DNA of 64,000 bases, taken from the NCBI RefSeq assembly GCF_021655555.1, contig NZ_AP023086.1, positions 248,001 to 312,000 of the forward strand. Direction: 5' to 3'. Numbering within the stretch: the first letter of the stretch is position 1; every line of letters begins with the position of its first letter. Shown here in pieces: positions 44,007 through 52,883 of the stretch. The notes below the pieces were generated by a model, which made no database searches, had not been told where the DNA came from, and was given only the letters and a program-made list of their open reading frames with translations. The position numbers were made by a program, and so were the translations under genes. This DNA is from Marinagarivorans cellulosilyticus (GTDB lineage: Bacteria; Pseudomonadota; Gammaproteobacteria; Pseudomonadales; Cellvibrionaceae).

Positions 44007-44705
44007 TTAAAATCTTACTGCTGCACCAATACCCCAAGTATCATCATACTCGCCAAACATATAGCTTGCGTTAACGCTAAAGCGATCGGCAAAAAACTTT
44101 TCGGCTTTAATTGTGTAATCTGTATCAACTGTGTTGGCAATAATAGCGCCTAAGCTAAAGCTAGGGCCGAAGTAGTAATCAAACTCTAGACTAACGGTAT
44201 CATCCACTTCGCCATCGTAATAACCAAGTTCAATATTGATGGCATCACCGCCGGCTAGGTCTGCTACGTATTTACCTTGTAGGTTGAAATCGTAGCCTGG
44301 CTCGTCCCAGTATTGGGTGGTAATGCGTAGGCCTTTTACTGGGGTTACGCCAAGTGTTAAACCCCAGTCGCCATCTCCTGCGCTAATATATTGGGCACCA
44401 AGAAATAAGTAAGCTTTTGGGATGTAAAGTTCGCCGCCAATGCTGCTGGCATTTTCGCTGCCGCCAGCGTCGTAATCTTCATTTACGTAAGATGCATAAA
44501 TGTTGCTTTTACGCTCCATGTAGGCTGATTCTCTTAGTGCATGCCCTTCAGTTTCTACTTTGCTAAAGAACCCTTGGCCTAAAATTCCTGCCGCACTGGC
44601 TGCATCATTCGATTCGTACTCTACGCCAATTTCATATTGGTAATCTTGAGCAGCTACGCTGGATGATGCTAACGCAACTAATGATGCGGCTAATAACTTT
44701 TTCAT
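44007..44705 (-). CDS. Porin-like outer membrane beta-barrel protein
   Basis: 232 residues from the ATG at 44705, which starts a signal peptide (MKKLLAASLVALASSSVAAQ); an upstream start at 44729 is not a better choice. The rest is alternating amphipathic strands (YQYEIGVEYES, GGELYIPKAYLFLGAQYIS, AINIELGYYDGEVDDTVSLE) ending in WGIGAAVRF with a terminal Phe, as outer membrane barrels require for BAM recognition. It resembles the 'putative porin' group. It follows the giant lipoprotein gene by 78 bases on the same strand and is probably in one operon with it. Confidence 0.8.
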   Translation of the reverse strand: MKKLLAASLVALASSSVAAQDYQYEIGVEYESNDAASAAGILGQGFFSKVETEGHALRESAYMERKSNIYASYVNEDYDAGGSENASSIGGELYIPKAYLFLGAQYISAGDGDWGLTLGVTPVKGLRITTQYWDEPGYDFNLQGKYVADLAGGDAINIELGYYDGEVDDTVSLEFDYYFGPSFSLGAIIANTVDTDYTIKAEKFFADRFSVNASYMFGEYDDTWGIGAAVRF

Positions 44706-44783
44706 TTTTCTTCCTTTTGAGTAAAACATTTAAATAGGGTTTTAAAGGCGGGCTCACGTCCTACGTGTGCCCGCGGGATTAAA

Positions 44784-47700
44784 TTATGGCGTTACGATTT
44801 CTTTATCCACAAACACTTGGAAAGTGCTGGATAAGAATTCGATGTTATTACCAACGGCAACGCGTATTTCTTGGTCGATGTCGCCTGCCGGTAATGTCCA
44901 TGTGAGGGTTGCTGATGTTGCGTCGCCATCGGTACCGTCAGATATTGTTGCTACGCAAGTTTCGTTGCCCCACTGTTGGGTATCGGTTGTGGCATAGCAG
45001 GTTACTTGGTCGTACTCTTCGCGCGTCCAGTCAATATCGAAAGTTAGTGTTTGTGTTTCAATGGCGTGAGCATCGGCGTTGGCAATAGCGCTAGCGTTAT
45101 CGAGCAATGCTGTTACCGCATCGTTATCGGTACGATCGATGGTTGGGAACTCAATCGGTATTTGAACGATACCGCGCATATTATCGTCGGCAACAATAAC
45201 CAGTGATTGATCCGCAGTAACATCTAAACCTTGAGCGCTATCCTCAGTGTGTAAAACGCCTTCCAATACTAAGTTGGTCGGATCGGATGCATTCAAAATT
45301 TGCACACCGCCAAAGGTGGCGTTAGCTACGTATAAACGATTACCCTTTGGTAGAATTTCTTCCGGATTATCGGGCAAAGTATAAATTGCTTGGCGAGCAA
45401 CGCTGGCAGGATCAATTAAGTCCTGCCAATCTTCAACCTGACTATCTGGATCTGAGTCAATTTGATCAATCGGCTTCAAGAAGTCGACAGCTAAAATACC
45501 GAAGGGGGCTTTAGCTCGGTAATCATCGCGATCAGCGACGGTTTTTAATTTTGAATCATAACCAAATCCAGCAAAACAGGTCCGTTGGCTATTGGTAATG
45601 GCTGCAGCTTGTACTACGCTGAGGTCCGGCGTTTCGAAGCTGAGTTGAGAAAAGGTGGTACCCTTTCCTGTTGCATCGCCCACCCAGCAGCCTTGTCTTC
45701 CTGTGCTGGTTGTAGATCTGCCTGCGCCCAGTATTCGATTACCTGATGCGCTAAATTCTGTTGCATAAAAATATACATTGTAGAGAATGCCATCACTACT
45801 AGCTTCTTTTGCATCCACGACAGACCAGCGTTTATGGCGGCTACCTTGATTTAAATATGCGATCTCATTATTGATAAACGCAATGTCGTAAGCGTTATCA
45901 GGTGAGAACTTTTCTAGAACTGGTGTCGCAGACGCAATTGATTCATTTTTAATGCGATAAGCACCACTATTACCCGATGAATTATAGAGTGTGTATATAT
46001 CGCCCTGAAACTCTTTAAGGCGCAATTTGTTTTCAATTTTATAAACGCTGGAATAATCGAGTGTATTGATAGACCAGATGTCGGTGCCGAGGGAGTCTAA
46101 AAATAATAAATTAGATCCTTTATCGCTGCGAGCCTGAGTGACTACTGCATAGGTGCCTACGTTAGGCACCTCAACTAATTCAACATCGCTGGCAGAAAGT
46201 GGAGGGTTAGGGCTTTGGCCTGCTTGAACATTTTCGAAATACTCTTCAACCCAATTGGTCGCCATGGCGGGAGTGTCTTGGCTTGAAAGGTCTGCAATGC
46301 TTAGTGATTGATCGCCCACTATATATGCACGTTGACCAAGAGTGTTCACGCTAACATCTGTTGCGCGCATCGGCGTTTGGTAATACGTTTTGAGTGATAA
46401 TTTTTCCGCATTATTCCCATCGAGTAATTGCAAACCTTGCTGACCTGATGCGACAAATGTCATTCCGTTTTGAGTGACTAAGCCTAACGCTTGATCTGGT
46501 GAACTAAAACGTAAATTGGCTAAGCGCTCCCCGTCTGCCACATTTCGTACGTCAATTTTTTCTACTGCTGAGTAGACGTTAGCAGGTTGCACATTGGTGC
46601 CGCTAAACTTCGCTTGGAAGCTGAGGTAGGCTGCGTTTCCGCCTTCTTCAATAGCAACATGAAGGCGACCTTTAGCGCCAGAGTTCATTTGAGTGGCTTC
46701 CACTTCGAATTCTGCCGCAACAGAGCCATCATCAGCAAAATGGATAACGGTGATATCGTATAAATCAGCAACAACGGCGACTTTACCGTCTGCGCTAACA
46801 TCAAGTGTTCCCATGTTGCCGTCGGTAGCGCCGGTTGTGGCTGCCCAGAGCGAGGTAAATTCGCTAGCGCCGGTTTCGGCGTTGGTTGTTAAGCGGTAAA
46901 TGGCACCGTAATCGCTGTATTCCAAGGCATATAATTCACCACCACGGTAAACGATATCGGAAAATTGTTCGCCATCAGAATCTTCAGTGGCTTTTTGAAG
47001 CTGCACACCATTGTTAACATCTACAGGCGCTTGGCTTAAATCAATGCGTAAAACACCTGTGGCTTCATCTCCATCGGCACCTAATAAATTCTTCTCGACG
47101 ATGTAAGCGAATTTCTCTTCGGCATCTACAGCTAAGCGTAGCTGTACAGTACTTACGTTTTCTCGACCATCCCAAGTTACTGGATAATCTTTAACAACTT
47201 TAGGTGCTCTGTCATCAGATATGTCGACAACTAATAAGCCGGTAGGTTGAATGCCCGCATCATTTTTCTTAAGTTCATGGTAAGTGATGTAGGCGTGATT
47301 GCCGACAACCTCAATACTGTAAGGCGTTACGCCTAGGTCTAATTTGTCGCCAATAACGGTATAAGGGTTACCTTTTAACTTAACGCGCTCACCACTGTAA
47401 ACTTCTTCGGCGATTACTTTTACGGTAACTGTTTCTGGATCTGAGTAGTTAAAGCCGTTAAATGCTGTTACACGAAAGGTTAAGTTTTTATCGGCATCAA
47501 TAGAAGGCGATGTAAAATTAATTTTAGAGCCATCATCGCTAACGGTAAAATCAATGGCATTTTCACCGTCTGCTAATACTTGTGACCAATTAAAAGATAG
47601 TGCTCTATTTTGTGGTTCAGTTGATGGTGTTGCATCTAAAGAAACAGGCGTTTGTTGAGGAACGGTAATGTCGCTAGCAATGGCAACGGGTTTGTCGCCG

Positions 47701-48683
47701 CCATCTAAAACGCGTACGGTAACAAAATCTTCTGCGCTAGTATCGGTACCATCGGCTACGCTCAAAGCAAACTGAAGTTCTTGGTTCGCATCTACACCCT
47801 TAGCTGTAAGTGTGCGTGTTGCAACGGTGGCATCATCATTAGTCACTGGGTAGTCAGTATTTTCACTACGCCATACATATTGTGAAATAGGGCGGTCTCC
47901 ATTGGCTAAAGATGCGCTGCCGTCTAGAGTAAAGGTTTCGCCTTCAACAACTTCAATCAAGGTGCCTGCGTCGGCGGTAGGCGTTTTGTTGATAATATTA
48001 ATAGTTACTTCGTCGGGTGTACTTTCGATGGCGCCAATGGCGGTAAATCGAAATACTGCCGCAGAATCCACAGCAACTTCCGGCGCAGTAAAAGATGGCG
48101 TTGCACTATTGTCATCAAGTGTAATACTCGGGCCAGAAATTTGTTCCCAGCGGTATTGGCTAACGGCGGGTTCGCCTGCAACAACCGATGCGGTTGCTTG
48201 TATTGACGCCGTAGCACCTTCTAAAACGGTAATGTCGTCACCAGCAAAAGCTGTTGGTGCAACGGGAACATTGTTAATATTAATGCGAACATCTGCGGTT
48301 GTTACGCCGTAATCGTTAACTGCGGTTAAGCGTAATACGGCGACAGAATCTTCATTAACTTTGGGCGCTACTAAATTTAAATTAGACTTTGTTGGCGTTG
48401 TAATTGTAATTGTTGGGCCAGAAACTTGGCTCCATGTTTGTGTCAGTGCTTCGCCAAGCGTTGCTTTAATTGCAAATTCACTGCCTTCATCAACAGTTGT
48501 TGCTCCGCCAATAGTAACGACTGGGGGCTCGCCTAAATCTGCTGCACCGCCAAGGCTAACAACGTCATTTGGGGCGCCACTTTTTCCAAAAAAACCGGCT
48601 GCATCTTCATCTTTCGAACAACCTGCTAGTGCCACGGCAAGGGCTAAAGGTAGGGCTGAAACGGCTTTATGCGTGAATCGCAT
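44784..48683 (-). CDS. Very large Ig/PKD-repeat and beta-propeller lipoprotein
   Basis: 1299 residues from the ATG at 48683, which has AAGGAG eight bases upstream. A lipoprotein signal ends in LALAVALAGC. Residues 40-420 contain about four PKD/REJ-type repeats sharing LEGATASIQATASV-like strands, 'W..V.GP.ITI' (QTWSQVSGPTITI, YRWEQISGPSITLDD) and VAVLRLTAVNDYG. Residues 430-1130 form LVIVD-type propeller blades (TGLLVVDISDDRAPK, QGLQLLDGNNAEKL, VQILNASDPTNLVL), and a C-terminal beta domain of about 130 residues follows. It is probably a surface adhesion or binding lipoprotein; no catalytic site was seen. It pairs with the porin-like gene downstream. Confidence 0.85.
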   Translation of the reverse strand: MRFTHKAVSALPLALAVALAGCSKDEDAAGFFGKSGAPNDVVSLGGAADLGEPPVVTIGGATTVDEGSEFAIKATLGEALTQTWSQVSGPTITITTPTKSNLNLVAPKVNEDSVAVLRLTAVNDYGVTTADVRININNVPVAPTAFAGDDITVLEGATASIQATASVVAGEPAVSQYRWEQISGPSITLDDNSATPSFTAPEVAVDSAAVFRFTAIGAIESTPDEVTINIINKTPTADAGTLIEVVEGETFTLDGSASLANGDRPISQYVWRSENTDYPVTNDDATVATRTLTAKGVDANQELQFALSVADGTDTSAEDFVTVRVLDGGDKPVAIASDITVPQQTPVSLDATPSTEPQNRALSFNWSQVLADGENAIDFTVSDDGSKINFTSPSIDADKNLTFRVTAFNGFNYSDPETVTVKVIAEEVYSGERVKLKGNPYTVIGDKLDLGVTPYSIEVVGNHAYITYHELKKNDAGIQPTGLLVVDISDDRAPKVVKDYPVTWDGRENVSTVQLRLAVDAEEKFAYIVEKNLLGADGDEATGVLRIDLSQAPVDVNNGVQLQKATEDSDGEQFSDIVYRGGELYALEYSDYGAIYRLTTNAETGASEFTSLWAATTGATDGNMGTLDVSADGKVAVVADLYDITVIHFADDGSVAAEFEVEATQMNSGAKGRLHVAIEEGGNAAYLSFQAKFSGTNVQPANVYSAVEKIDVRNVADGERLANLRFSSPDQALGLVTQNGMTFVASGQQGLQLLDGNNAEKLSLKTYYQTPMRATDVSVNTLGQRAYIVGDQSLSIADLSSQDTPAMATNWVEEYFENVQAGQSPNPPLSASDVELVEVPNVGTYAVVTQARSDKGSNLLFLDSLGTDIWSINTLDYSSVYKIENKLRLKEFQGDIYTLYNSSGNSGAYRIKNESIASATPVLEKFSPDNAYDIAFINNEIAYLNQGSRHKRWSVVDAKEASSDGILYNVYFYATEFSASGNRILGAGRSTTSTGRQGCWVGDATGKGTTFSQLSFETPDLSVVQAAAITNSQRTCFAGFGYDSKLKTVADRDDYRAKAPFGILAVDFLKPIDQIDSDPDSQVEDWQDLIDPASVARQAIYTLPDNPEEILPKGNRLYVANATFGGVQILNASDPTNLVLEGVLHTEDSAQGLDVTADQSLVIVADDNMRGIVQIPIEFPTIDRTDNDAVTALLDNASAIANADAHAIETQTLTFDIDWTREEYDQVTCYATTDTQQWGNETCVATISDGTDGDATSATLTWTLPAGDIDQEIRVAVGNNIEFLSSTFQVFVDKEIVTP

Positions 48684-49001
48684 ATTAAAACTCCTTGTAT
48701 TAAAAAAACTGACGAACAATTTTTAAAAACAGGAAGGCTCAAACACGAAGGTATAAAGAATATAGAAGGGGGTTCTCTATCCGTGAGTAAGTGCGACATC
48801 CTGTCTTTTATGCTTAGCGCCATCGTTGGCGCGGATCGGAGTATAGATATTTAAATTGGGTGCACAAGTGAATCTTGGTAACGTATCCATCATTGTATTT
48901 CTTATGGTTGGATATGTTATTTTTTTCGATTATTAAAGCCATGCTTAAATTTTTTAGCGCTACGAATGTGAATGGCCTTATCTAAAATACCGCTTCTGTT
49001 A
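48684..49001. other. Gene-free stretch upstream of the giant lipoprotein gene
   Basis: About 320 bases, AT-rich, between two minus-strand genes. It should hold the promoter of the lipoprotein operon. No repeat or strong hairpin was seen. Confidence 0.4.
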
Positions 49002-50072
49002 TTATAATTCCAAACGCTTCCCCAGCAAAAAGCCGCCCCACAAAACACTGCGGTTCCCAACCCCTGTTTTTACCTCAGATGTATGCCCGCGTAATCCGTA
49101 GCTAGCGTAATAGCCGTTGGAAAACGCTTTGGTAAAACCTAGCCAGCCTTCCACTATAAGGTGATTTAATTCATCGCTGCTATAAGTCACTGCAGAGCTT
49201 TTAAACTGGCCTTGTAAAAACACGTTATAGGCGCGTGCTTTTACCGATACGCCGCCCCAAAAAAACCATTCGTTGCAGCTTTTATGAATATTGGCGGAGG
49301 ACTCTGCATAGCTGGCGAGTTCTGGGTTAAAGGTATGCCATTGTGAATTAAGGTTGCCGGTGCGAAAGCTGAGGCCCCAGCTTGCTTCGGTAATATAGCC
49401 GATTGATATGGTTTGGGTTTGTCGCCATTCGGTATGGGTAATGGTGCTATTGAGTAATTTTTGGCGGGATACACTGTAGCGCAAGGTGGGCTCGCCACCT
49501 TCCGATATTTGGTTATCCCAGCCTTTAGGTATATCACCATTTAAAAACTCATGAGTTTTGGTTTGCACTTGGCCTACAAGTCCTAGGCCTAATATGCCGT
49601 AGGTTAATTGGGAGCGAATTACGGTATCGCGGTGGTTGTTGAGTTGAACCGCTGACGTGCTTAAATAAACCAAGCTAGAAAAAGGGCGGTCCCCTGGGGT
49701 AGGGGATACCTGAGTGATATCTTCCGGAGTAAAGCCATAAAGACCTACCTCTATGCCCCCGTTGTGCCCTTTTTCGGTGACGTGAAAAAGGCGGTTTAAG
49801 TGGTCGAGTGGGGTGTGAGATGCAGCAGCTAGTAAGCTCGCTTTTGAATAGCTTAAGCTAATACCGTAGGTGTAATCTTGGTCGCGACCGCCCGGTACAA
49901 ATAAATCGTTTTCATACGAGAACCCCCAGCGTTCAGCATGGGTGGTGCTGGGTAGTGCGCTGGGGGTGTTTATATTCGCTTCTTGCGCTAAGGCAAAGAG
50001 CGGTAGCAATGCAGTTAGCAGCAACGTGATGGCGTGAAGCTTGGTCAGTACTTTGGGTTGAAGGTTGTGCAT
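49002..50072 (-). CDS. LpxR-like lipid A deacylase family protein (DUF2219)
   Basis: 356 residues with a signal peptide (ITLLLTALLPLFALAQ). The start of the mature part, RWGFSYENDLFVPGGRDQDY, with YTYGISLSYS, is the LpxR/DUF2219 pattern that carries the active-site Asn and Asp. The remainder is a beta barrel of about 320 residues. LpxR removes the 3'-acyloxyacyl chain of lipid A at the outer membrane in a calcium-dependent way; activity here is inferred from the family. Two operator-like sites lie just upstream and match one before the TetR gene. Confidence 0.85.
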   Translation of the reverse strand: MHNLQPKVLTKLHAITLLLTALLPLFALAQEANINTPSALPSTTHAERWGFSYENDLFVPGGRDQDYTYGISLSYSKASLLAAASHTPLDHLNRLFHVTEKGHNGGIEVGLYGFTPEDITQVSPTPGDRPFSSLVYLSTSAVQLNNHRDTVIRSQLTYGILGLGLVGQVQTKTHEFLNGDIPKGWDNQISEGGEPTLRYSVSRQKLLNSTITHTEWRQTQTISIGYITEASWGLSFRTGNLNSQWHTFNPELASYAESSANIHKSCNEWFFWGGVSVKARAYNVFLQGQFKSSAVTYSSDELNHLIVEGWLGFTKAFSNGYYASYGLRGHTSEVKTGVGNRSVLWGGFLLGKRLEL

Positions 50073-50085
50073 GCTTACCTCTAGG

Positions 50086-50121
50086 TGACTGGTCGTCTTT
50101 TTATAGTTGACCAGTCGTCTT
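50086..50121. promoter_or_regulatory. Tandem TetR operator candidates before the LpxR-like gene
   Basis: TGACTGGTCGTCTT (50086-50099) and TGACCAGTCGTCTT (50108-50121) occur 22 bases apart, two helical turns. Together they also form the inverted pair GACTGGTC/GACCAGTC. The same TGACNNGTCGNCTT pattern occurs before the neighbouring TetR gene. Confidence 0.65.
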
Positions 50122-50180
50122 GTTTTTGGGCTGCCCTAAAGCGACTTATAACTTAATAAAGTAAATCGTGAGTGCGTCTT

Positions 50181-50762
50181 TTAGTTTAAAACAGTGCCCA
50201 ACATACTTTTAAACGCTTGTAATGGGGCGCAGGACTTGGCGGCTTTGGCGCGCATTAGGGTGCCCTCCCAAGCATTAAATAAAAATTCGGCCATAACTTG
50301 GGCGTCTTGGGCGCTTTTAAAGGTGCCGCTTTGTTGGCCTTCTTGAATAACCTTTGCCAGCATGCGGGTAAGCTTATTAAGGCATTGATCGAGTGCGTTG
50401 CGAATATCATCAGATGTATCGGCCATTTCTTGGCACATGTTGCCGAGGAAGCAGCCTTGTTTGTATTCGTTGTTGGTGGCGCACTCAATACCGGACTCAA
50501 AGAATCGCGTTAGCCGTACCAGTGGTGTTAGTGCTGTGTCTTCTAGTAGGGCTGCGGCATTGGCGCGACCTTCTGCGCTTGCATGCTCGATGGCATCAAG
50601 GGCGAATTGTTCTTTGCTTTCAAAGTAGTTATAGAAGGAGCCTTTAGGTACGCCGGCTGCATCGACAATGTCTTTTACGCTGGTGCCGTTATAGCCGGCA
50701 GCTTTCATCACATCCATGCCGGCCAATAAAATGGCTTCTTTCTTGTCTTCGCGCTTATTCAT
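50181..50762 (-). CDS. TetR/AcrR-family transcriptional regulator
   Basis: 193 residues. The N-terminal HTH reads MKAAGYNGTSVKDIVDAAGV then PKGSFYNYFESKEQFALDAI, a canonical TetR helix set; the rest is an all-helical ligand-binding domain with Cys residues near ECATNNEYKQGCFLGNMCQE. It probably represses itself and the LpxR-like gene downstream, since the three TGACNNGTCGNCTT sites sit before these two genes only. The ligand is unknown. Confidence 0.92.
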   Translation of the reverse strand: MNKREDKKEAILLAGMDVMKAAGYNGTSVKDIVDAAGVPKGSFYNYFESKEQFALDAIEHASAEGRANAAALLEDTALTPLVRLTRFFESGIECATNNEYKQGCFLGNMCQEMADTSDDIRNALDQCLNKLTRMLAKVIQEGQQSGTFKSAQDAQVMAEFLFNAWEGTLMRAKAAKSCAPLQAFKSMLGTVLN

Positions 50763-50832
50763 GGTGTGCTTACCGTTTTACCCGAAATATCAGTGGTTTG
50801 CATTGTAGCAGTTGACCTTGGTTTGAATTATA

Positions 50833-50846
50833 TGACCGGTCGACTT
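50833..50846. promoter_or_regulatory. TetR operator candidate before the TetR gene
   Basis: TGACCGGTCGACTT contains the perfect palindrome GACCGGTC and matches both sites at 50086-50121 in TGAC, GTCG and CTT. It lies 71 bases upstream of the TetR start. Confidence 0.6.
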
Positions 50847-51041
50847 GTTATTCAATTGTGAATACTATAACCATTACTTCTATCGTTATAGGTTTAGGAT
50901 TTAAACGAACGTTCGCGCCAATAGCCGGCTATATATTAGCGTTGTTAATCGGGAACTTCTTTTGTGGCGTATACTCAAATCGGCCGCAAAAGCTAGAAGC
51001 CATAAGGCTTGCATACCTGTGATATTTGACACATGTAAGGC

Positions 51042-51071
51042 TTGGCAGAGTTTAAAAATGAGTGCTACACT
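51042..51071 (+). promoter_or_regulatory. Candidate sigma-70 promoter of rpoH
   Basis: TTGGCA (51042-51047), an 18-base spacer and TACACT (51066-51071) lie 34 bases before the rpoH start. A second -35-like TTGACA is at 51026. rpoH usually has several promoters, so this is only a candidate. Confidence 0.35.
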
Positions 51072-51104
51072 CAGCTCGCAAAATTATTTGGAGGTTTACA
51101 CATT

Positions 51105-51965
51105 ATGGGTACAAGTTTGCAACGTATTGACTTGCTTGCTCCCGGACAAAATCTTAATGCTTATATTCAGTCGATTAATCAGTTTTCTATACTGACGGCC
51201 GAAGAAGAGCAAGAGATAGCAGAGGATCTTTACTACCGCGAAAGCCTAGAGGCTGCGCGTAAGTTAGTAATGGCTCACTTGCGCTTTGTCGTGCATATCG
51301 CCAAGTCTTATTCTGGCTATGGTCTGGCCGAAGGCGACCTTATTCAAGAAGGTAACGTCGGCTTAATGAAGGCTGTTAAGCGCTTCAACCCAGAAAAAGG
51401 TGTGCGTTTGATCTCCTTCGCGGTGCATTGGATCAAAGCCGAGATTCACGAGTTCATTCTGCGCAACTGGCGTATTGTGAAAATTGCCACCACCAAAGCG
51501 CAGCGCAAGCTGTTTTTCAATTTGCGTGGTCAAAAGAAACGTTTGGGCTGGTTAACGCACGATGAAGCCAAAGCTGTAGCGGCAGATTTAAACGTTGATG
51601 TTAAGCATGTGCAAGATATGGAAGGGCGTTTATCGGCGTTTGATGCTGGTTTTGATGCCGGTGCGGATGACGACGATGAATCTACCGCGTACCTAGCACC
51701 GGCTAACATGCTAGAAGACAAACGCTACGACCCTGCTGGCATGGTAGAAGCGGCAGACTGGGAGAAAACCAGCGTTAATAATCTAGAGTCTGCTTTAGAG
51801 CAGCTAGATGAGCGCAGCCGCGATATTTTGCAGCAGCGATGGTTAGATGACGATAGCAAGTCAACACTGCACGACTTGGCTGCACAGTATGGTGTTTCGG
51901 CGGAACGTATTCGCCAGCTTGAAAAAAACGCCATGAAAAAGCTTAAAGGCATTATGGAAGCTTAA
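51105..51965 (+). CDS. rpoH: RNA polymerase heat-shock sigma factor (sigma-32)
   Basis: 286 residues from the ATG at 51105, which has GGAGG ten bases upstream; a longer frame from 51042 overlaps the promoter. Region 1.2/2 reads AHLRFVVHIAKSYSGYGLAE then GNVGLMKAVKRFNPEKGVRL; the RpoH box QRKLFFNLR is present; region 4 has GVSAERIRQLEKNAMKKLKG. It directs transcription of chaperone and protease genes during heat shock. A terminator follows 24 bases after the stop. Confidence 0.98.
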   Translation: MGTSLQRIDLLAPGQNLNAYIQSINQFSILTAEEEQEIAEDLYYRESLEAARKLVMAHLRFVVHIAKSYSGYGLAEGDLIQEGNVGLMKAVKRFNPEKGVRLISFAVHWIKAEIHEFILRNWRIVKIATTKAQRKLFFNLRGQKKRLGWLTHDEAKAVAADLNVDVKHVQDMEGRLSAFDAGFDAGADDDDESTAYLAPANMLEDKRYDPAGMVEAADWEKTSVNNLESALEQLDERSRDILQQRWLDDDSKSTLHDLAAQYGVSAERIRQLEKNAMKKLKGIMEA

Positions 51966-51988
51966 CGGCTCTAAGTGCTGGAATTTAC

Positions 51989-52014
51989 AAAAACCGCCGA
52001 AAGGCGGTTTTTTT
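51989..52014 (+). terminator. Rho-independent terminator after rpoH
   Basis: AAAAACCGCC (51989-51998) pairs with GGCGGTTTTT across GAAA and runs into T to 52014. Confidence 0.95.
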
Positions 52015-52248
52015 ATGCCTGCTACTTACTTGTTGTGGCTGGTTGTAATATCGGCGCCCATGGGTTGGCTTGAGCGAGTCCAGGAAAATTGTCGGCTGCC
52101 GCTAAGTTAATAACATTGGTATCCCTCTAGGTTGTCCCGCTAAGCTGGCATAAATTGGCGCCAGGGTGGATATTAAAGCAAGTTGTATCCAAAAAATTTT
52201 ACTGCGGCACGGCCCACGTTTATAGCCTAAGGTTTGTGCTTTTCGGGC

Positions 52249-52300
52249 GCGGGTCATGAGTGCGGGTCATAAGTGTGGGTCATAAGTGTGGATTATAGGT
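52249..52300 (+). repeat. Four tandem 13-bp repeats
   Basis: Units GCGGGTCATGAGT, GCGGGTCATAAGT, GTGGGTCATAAGT and GTGGATTATAGGT follow each other without gaps. Divergence grows to the right. There is no coding frame; it may be slippage or a protein-binding array. Confidence 0.75.
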
Positions 52301-52339
52301 GCTACCTATGGCGGTCTCTAAACAGAGGTGCTGGTTAAT

Positions 52340-52502
52340 CCTAAAAACCGCAGTTGAACCATCAAAGTCTACGCATCCCCTTGGTGCACCTGACGCGCGA
52401 TAAAAATGATTCATCACCAATAAGGTGACTACACATTTTTACTACACGCCATACACACCAACGGAATACGCATCTTTTTGACTCTCAACTGCGGTTTCTA
52501 GG
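52340..52502. mobile_element. 163-bp MITE-like element with 5-bp target duplication (copy C)
   Basis: The ends are CCTAAAAACCGCAGTTGA (52340-52357) and TCAACTGCGGTTTCTAGG (52485-52502), inverted repeats that match at 17 of 18 positions. TTAAT flanks both sides (52335-52339 and 52503-52507). There is no coding frame inside. It must depend on a transposase elsewhere. Copies A and B share the same end. Confidence 0.8.
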
Positions 52503-52592
52503 TTAATGCTTATGCAAGTTAGGGGTGTACTGGTCTAATAGAACCGGACACATCAATAAGAGATAATAATCTCAGCAGATTGAGGTGTTGAT

Positions 52593-52883
52593 ATGACCAA
52601 AAAACGTACAAATAGAGTCTATACCCAAGAATTCAAAAAAGAAGCCGTTGCCCTAGTGACCAATGAGGGTTACTCGGTAGCGAAAGCGGCAGAATCGCTG
52701 GGCATAAGGGCTAACTTGCTCTATCGCTGGAAAGACAATGAGGAGGCCCAAAAGACCGGAGTCGCTCCCAGTTGCGAGGAGCGCGCAGAGCTTGTTCGGC
52801 TGCGAAAAGAAGTTAAAGAATTGCGGATGGAGAAAGAAATTTTAAAAAAGGCGAGTGCCTTCTTCGCGAAAGAAATGAAGTGA
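52593..52883 (+). CDS. IS3-family transposase OrfA (HTH)
   Basis: 96 residues. An HTH_8-type domain (YTQEFKKEAVALVTNEGYSV, AKAAESLGIRANLLYRWK) is followed by a leucine-zipper-like helix (LVRLRKEVKELRMEKEILKK). The heptamer A-AAA-AAG at 52844-52850 lies in the zero frame, the classic site for -1 frameshifting that fuses OrfA to OrfB. Confidence 0.95.
   Translation: MTKKRTNRVYTQEFKKEAVALVTNEGYSVAKAAESLGIRANLLYRWKDNEEAQKTGVAPSCEERAELVRLRKEVKELRMEKEILKKASAFFAKEMK

Larger units (their letters stand above)
52015..52525. other. Gene-free stretch with tandem repeats and a MITE
   Basis: No gene was found between rpoH and the IS3 element. Contents listed separately: four 13-bp tandem units and the 163-bp repeat copy C. 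The region seems to be a landing site for mobile DNA. Confidence 0.55.
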
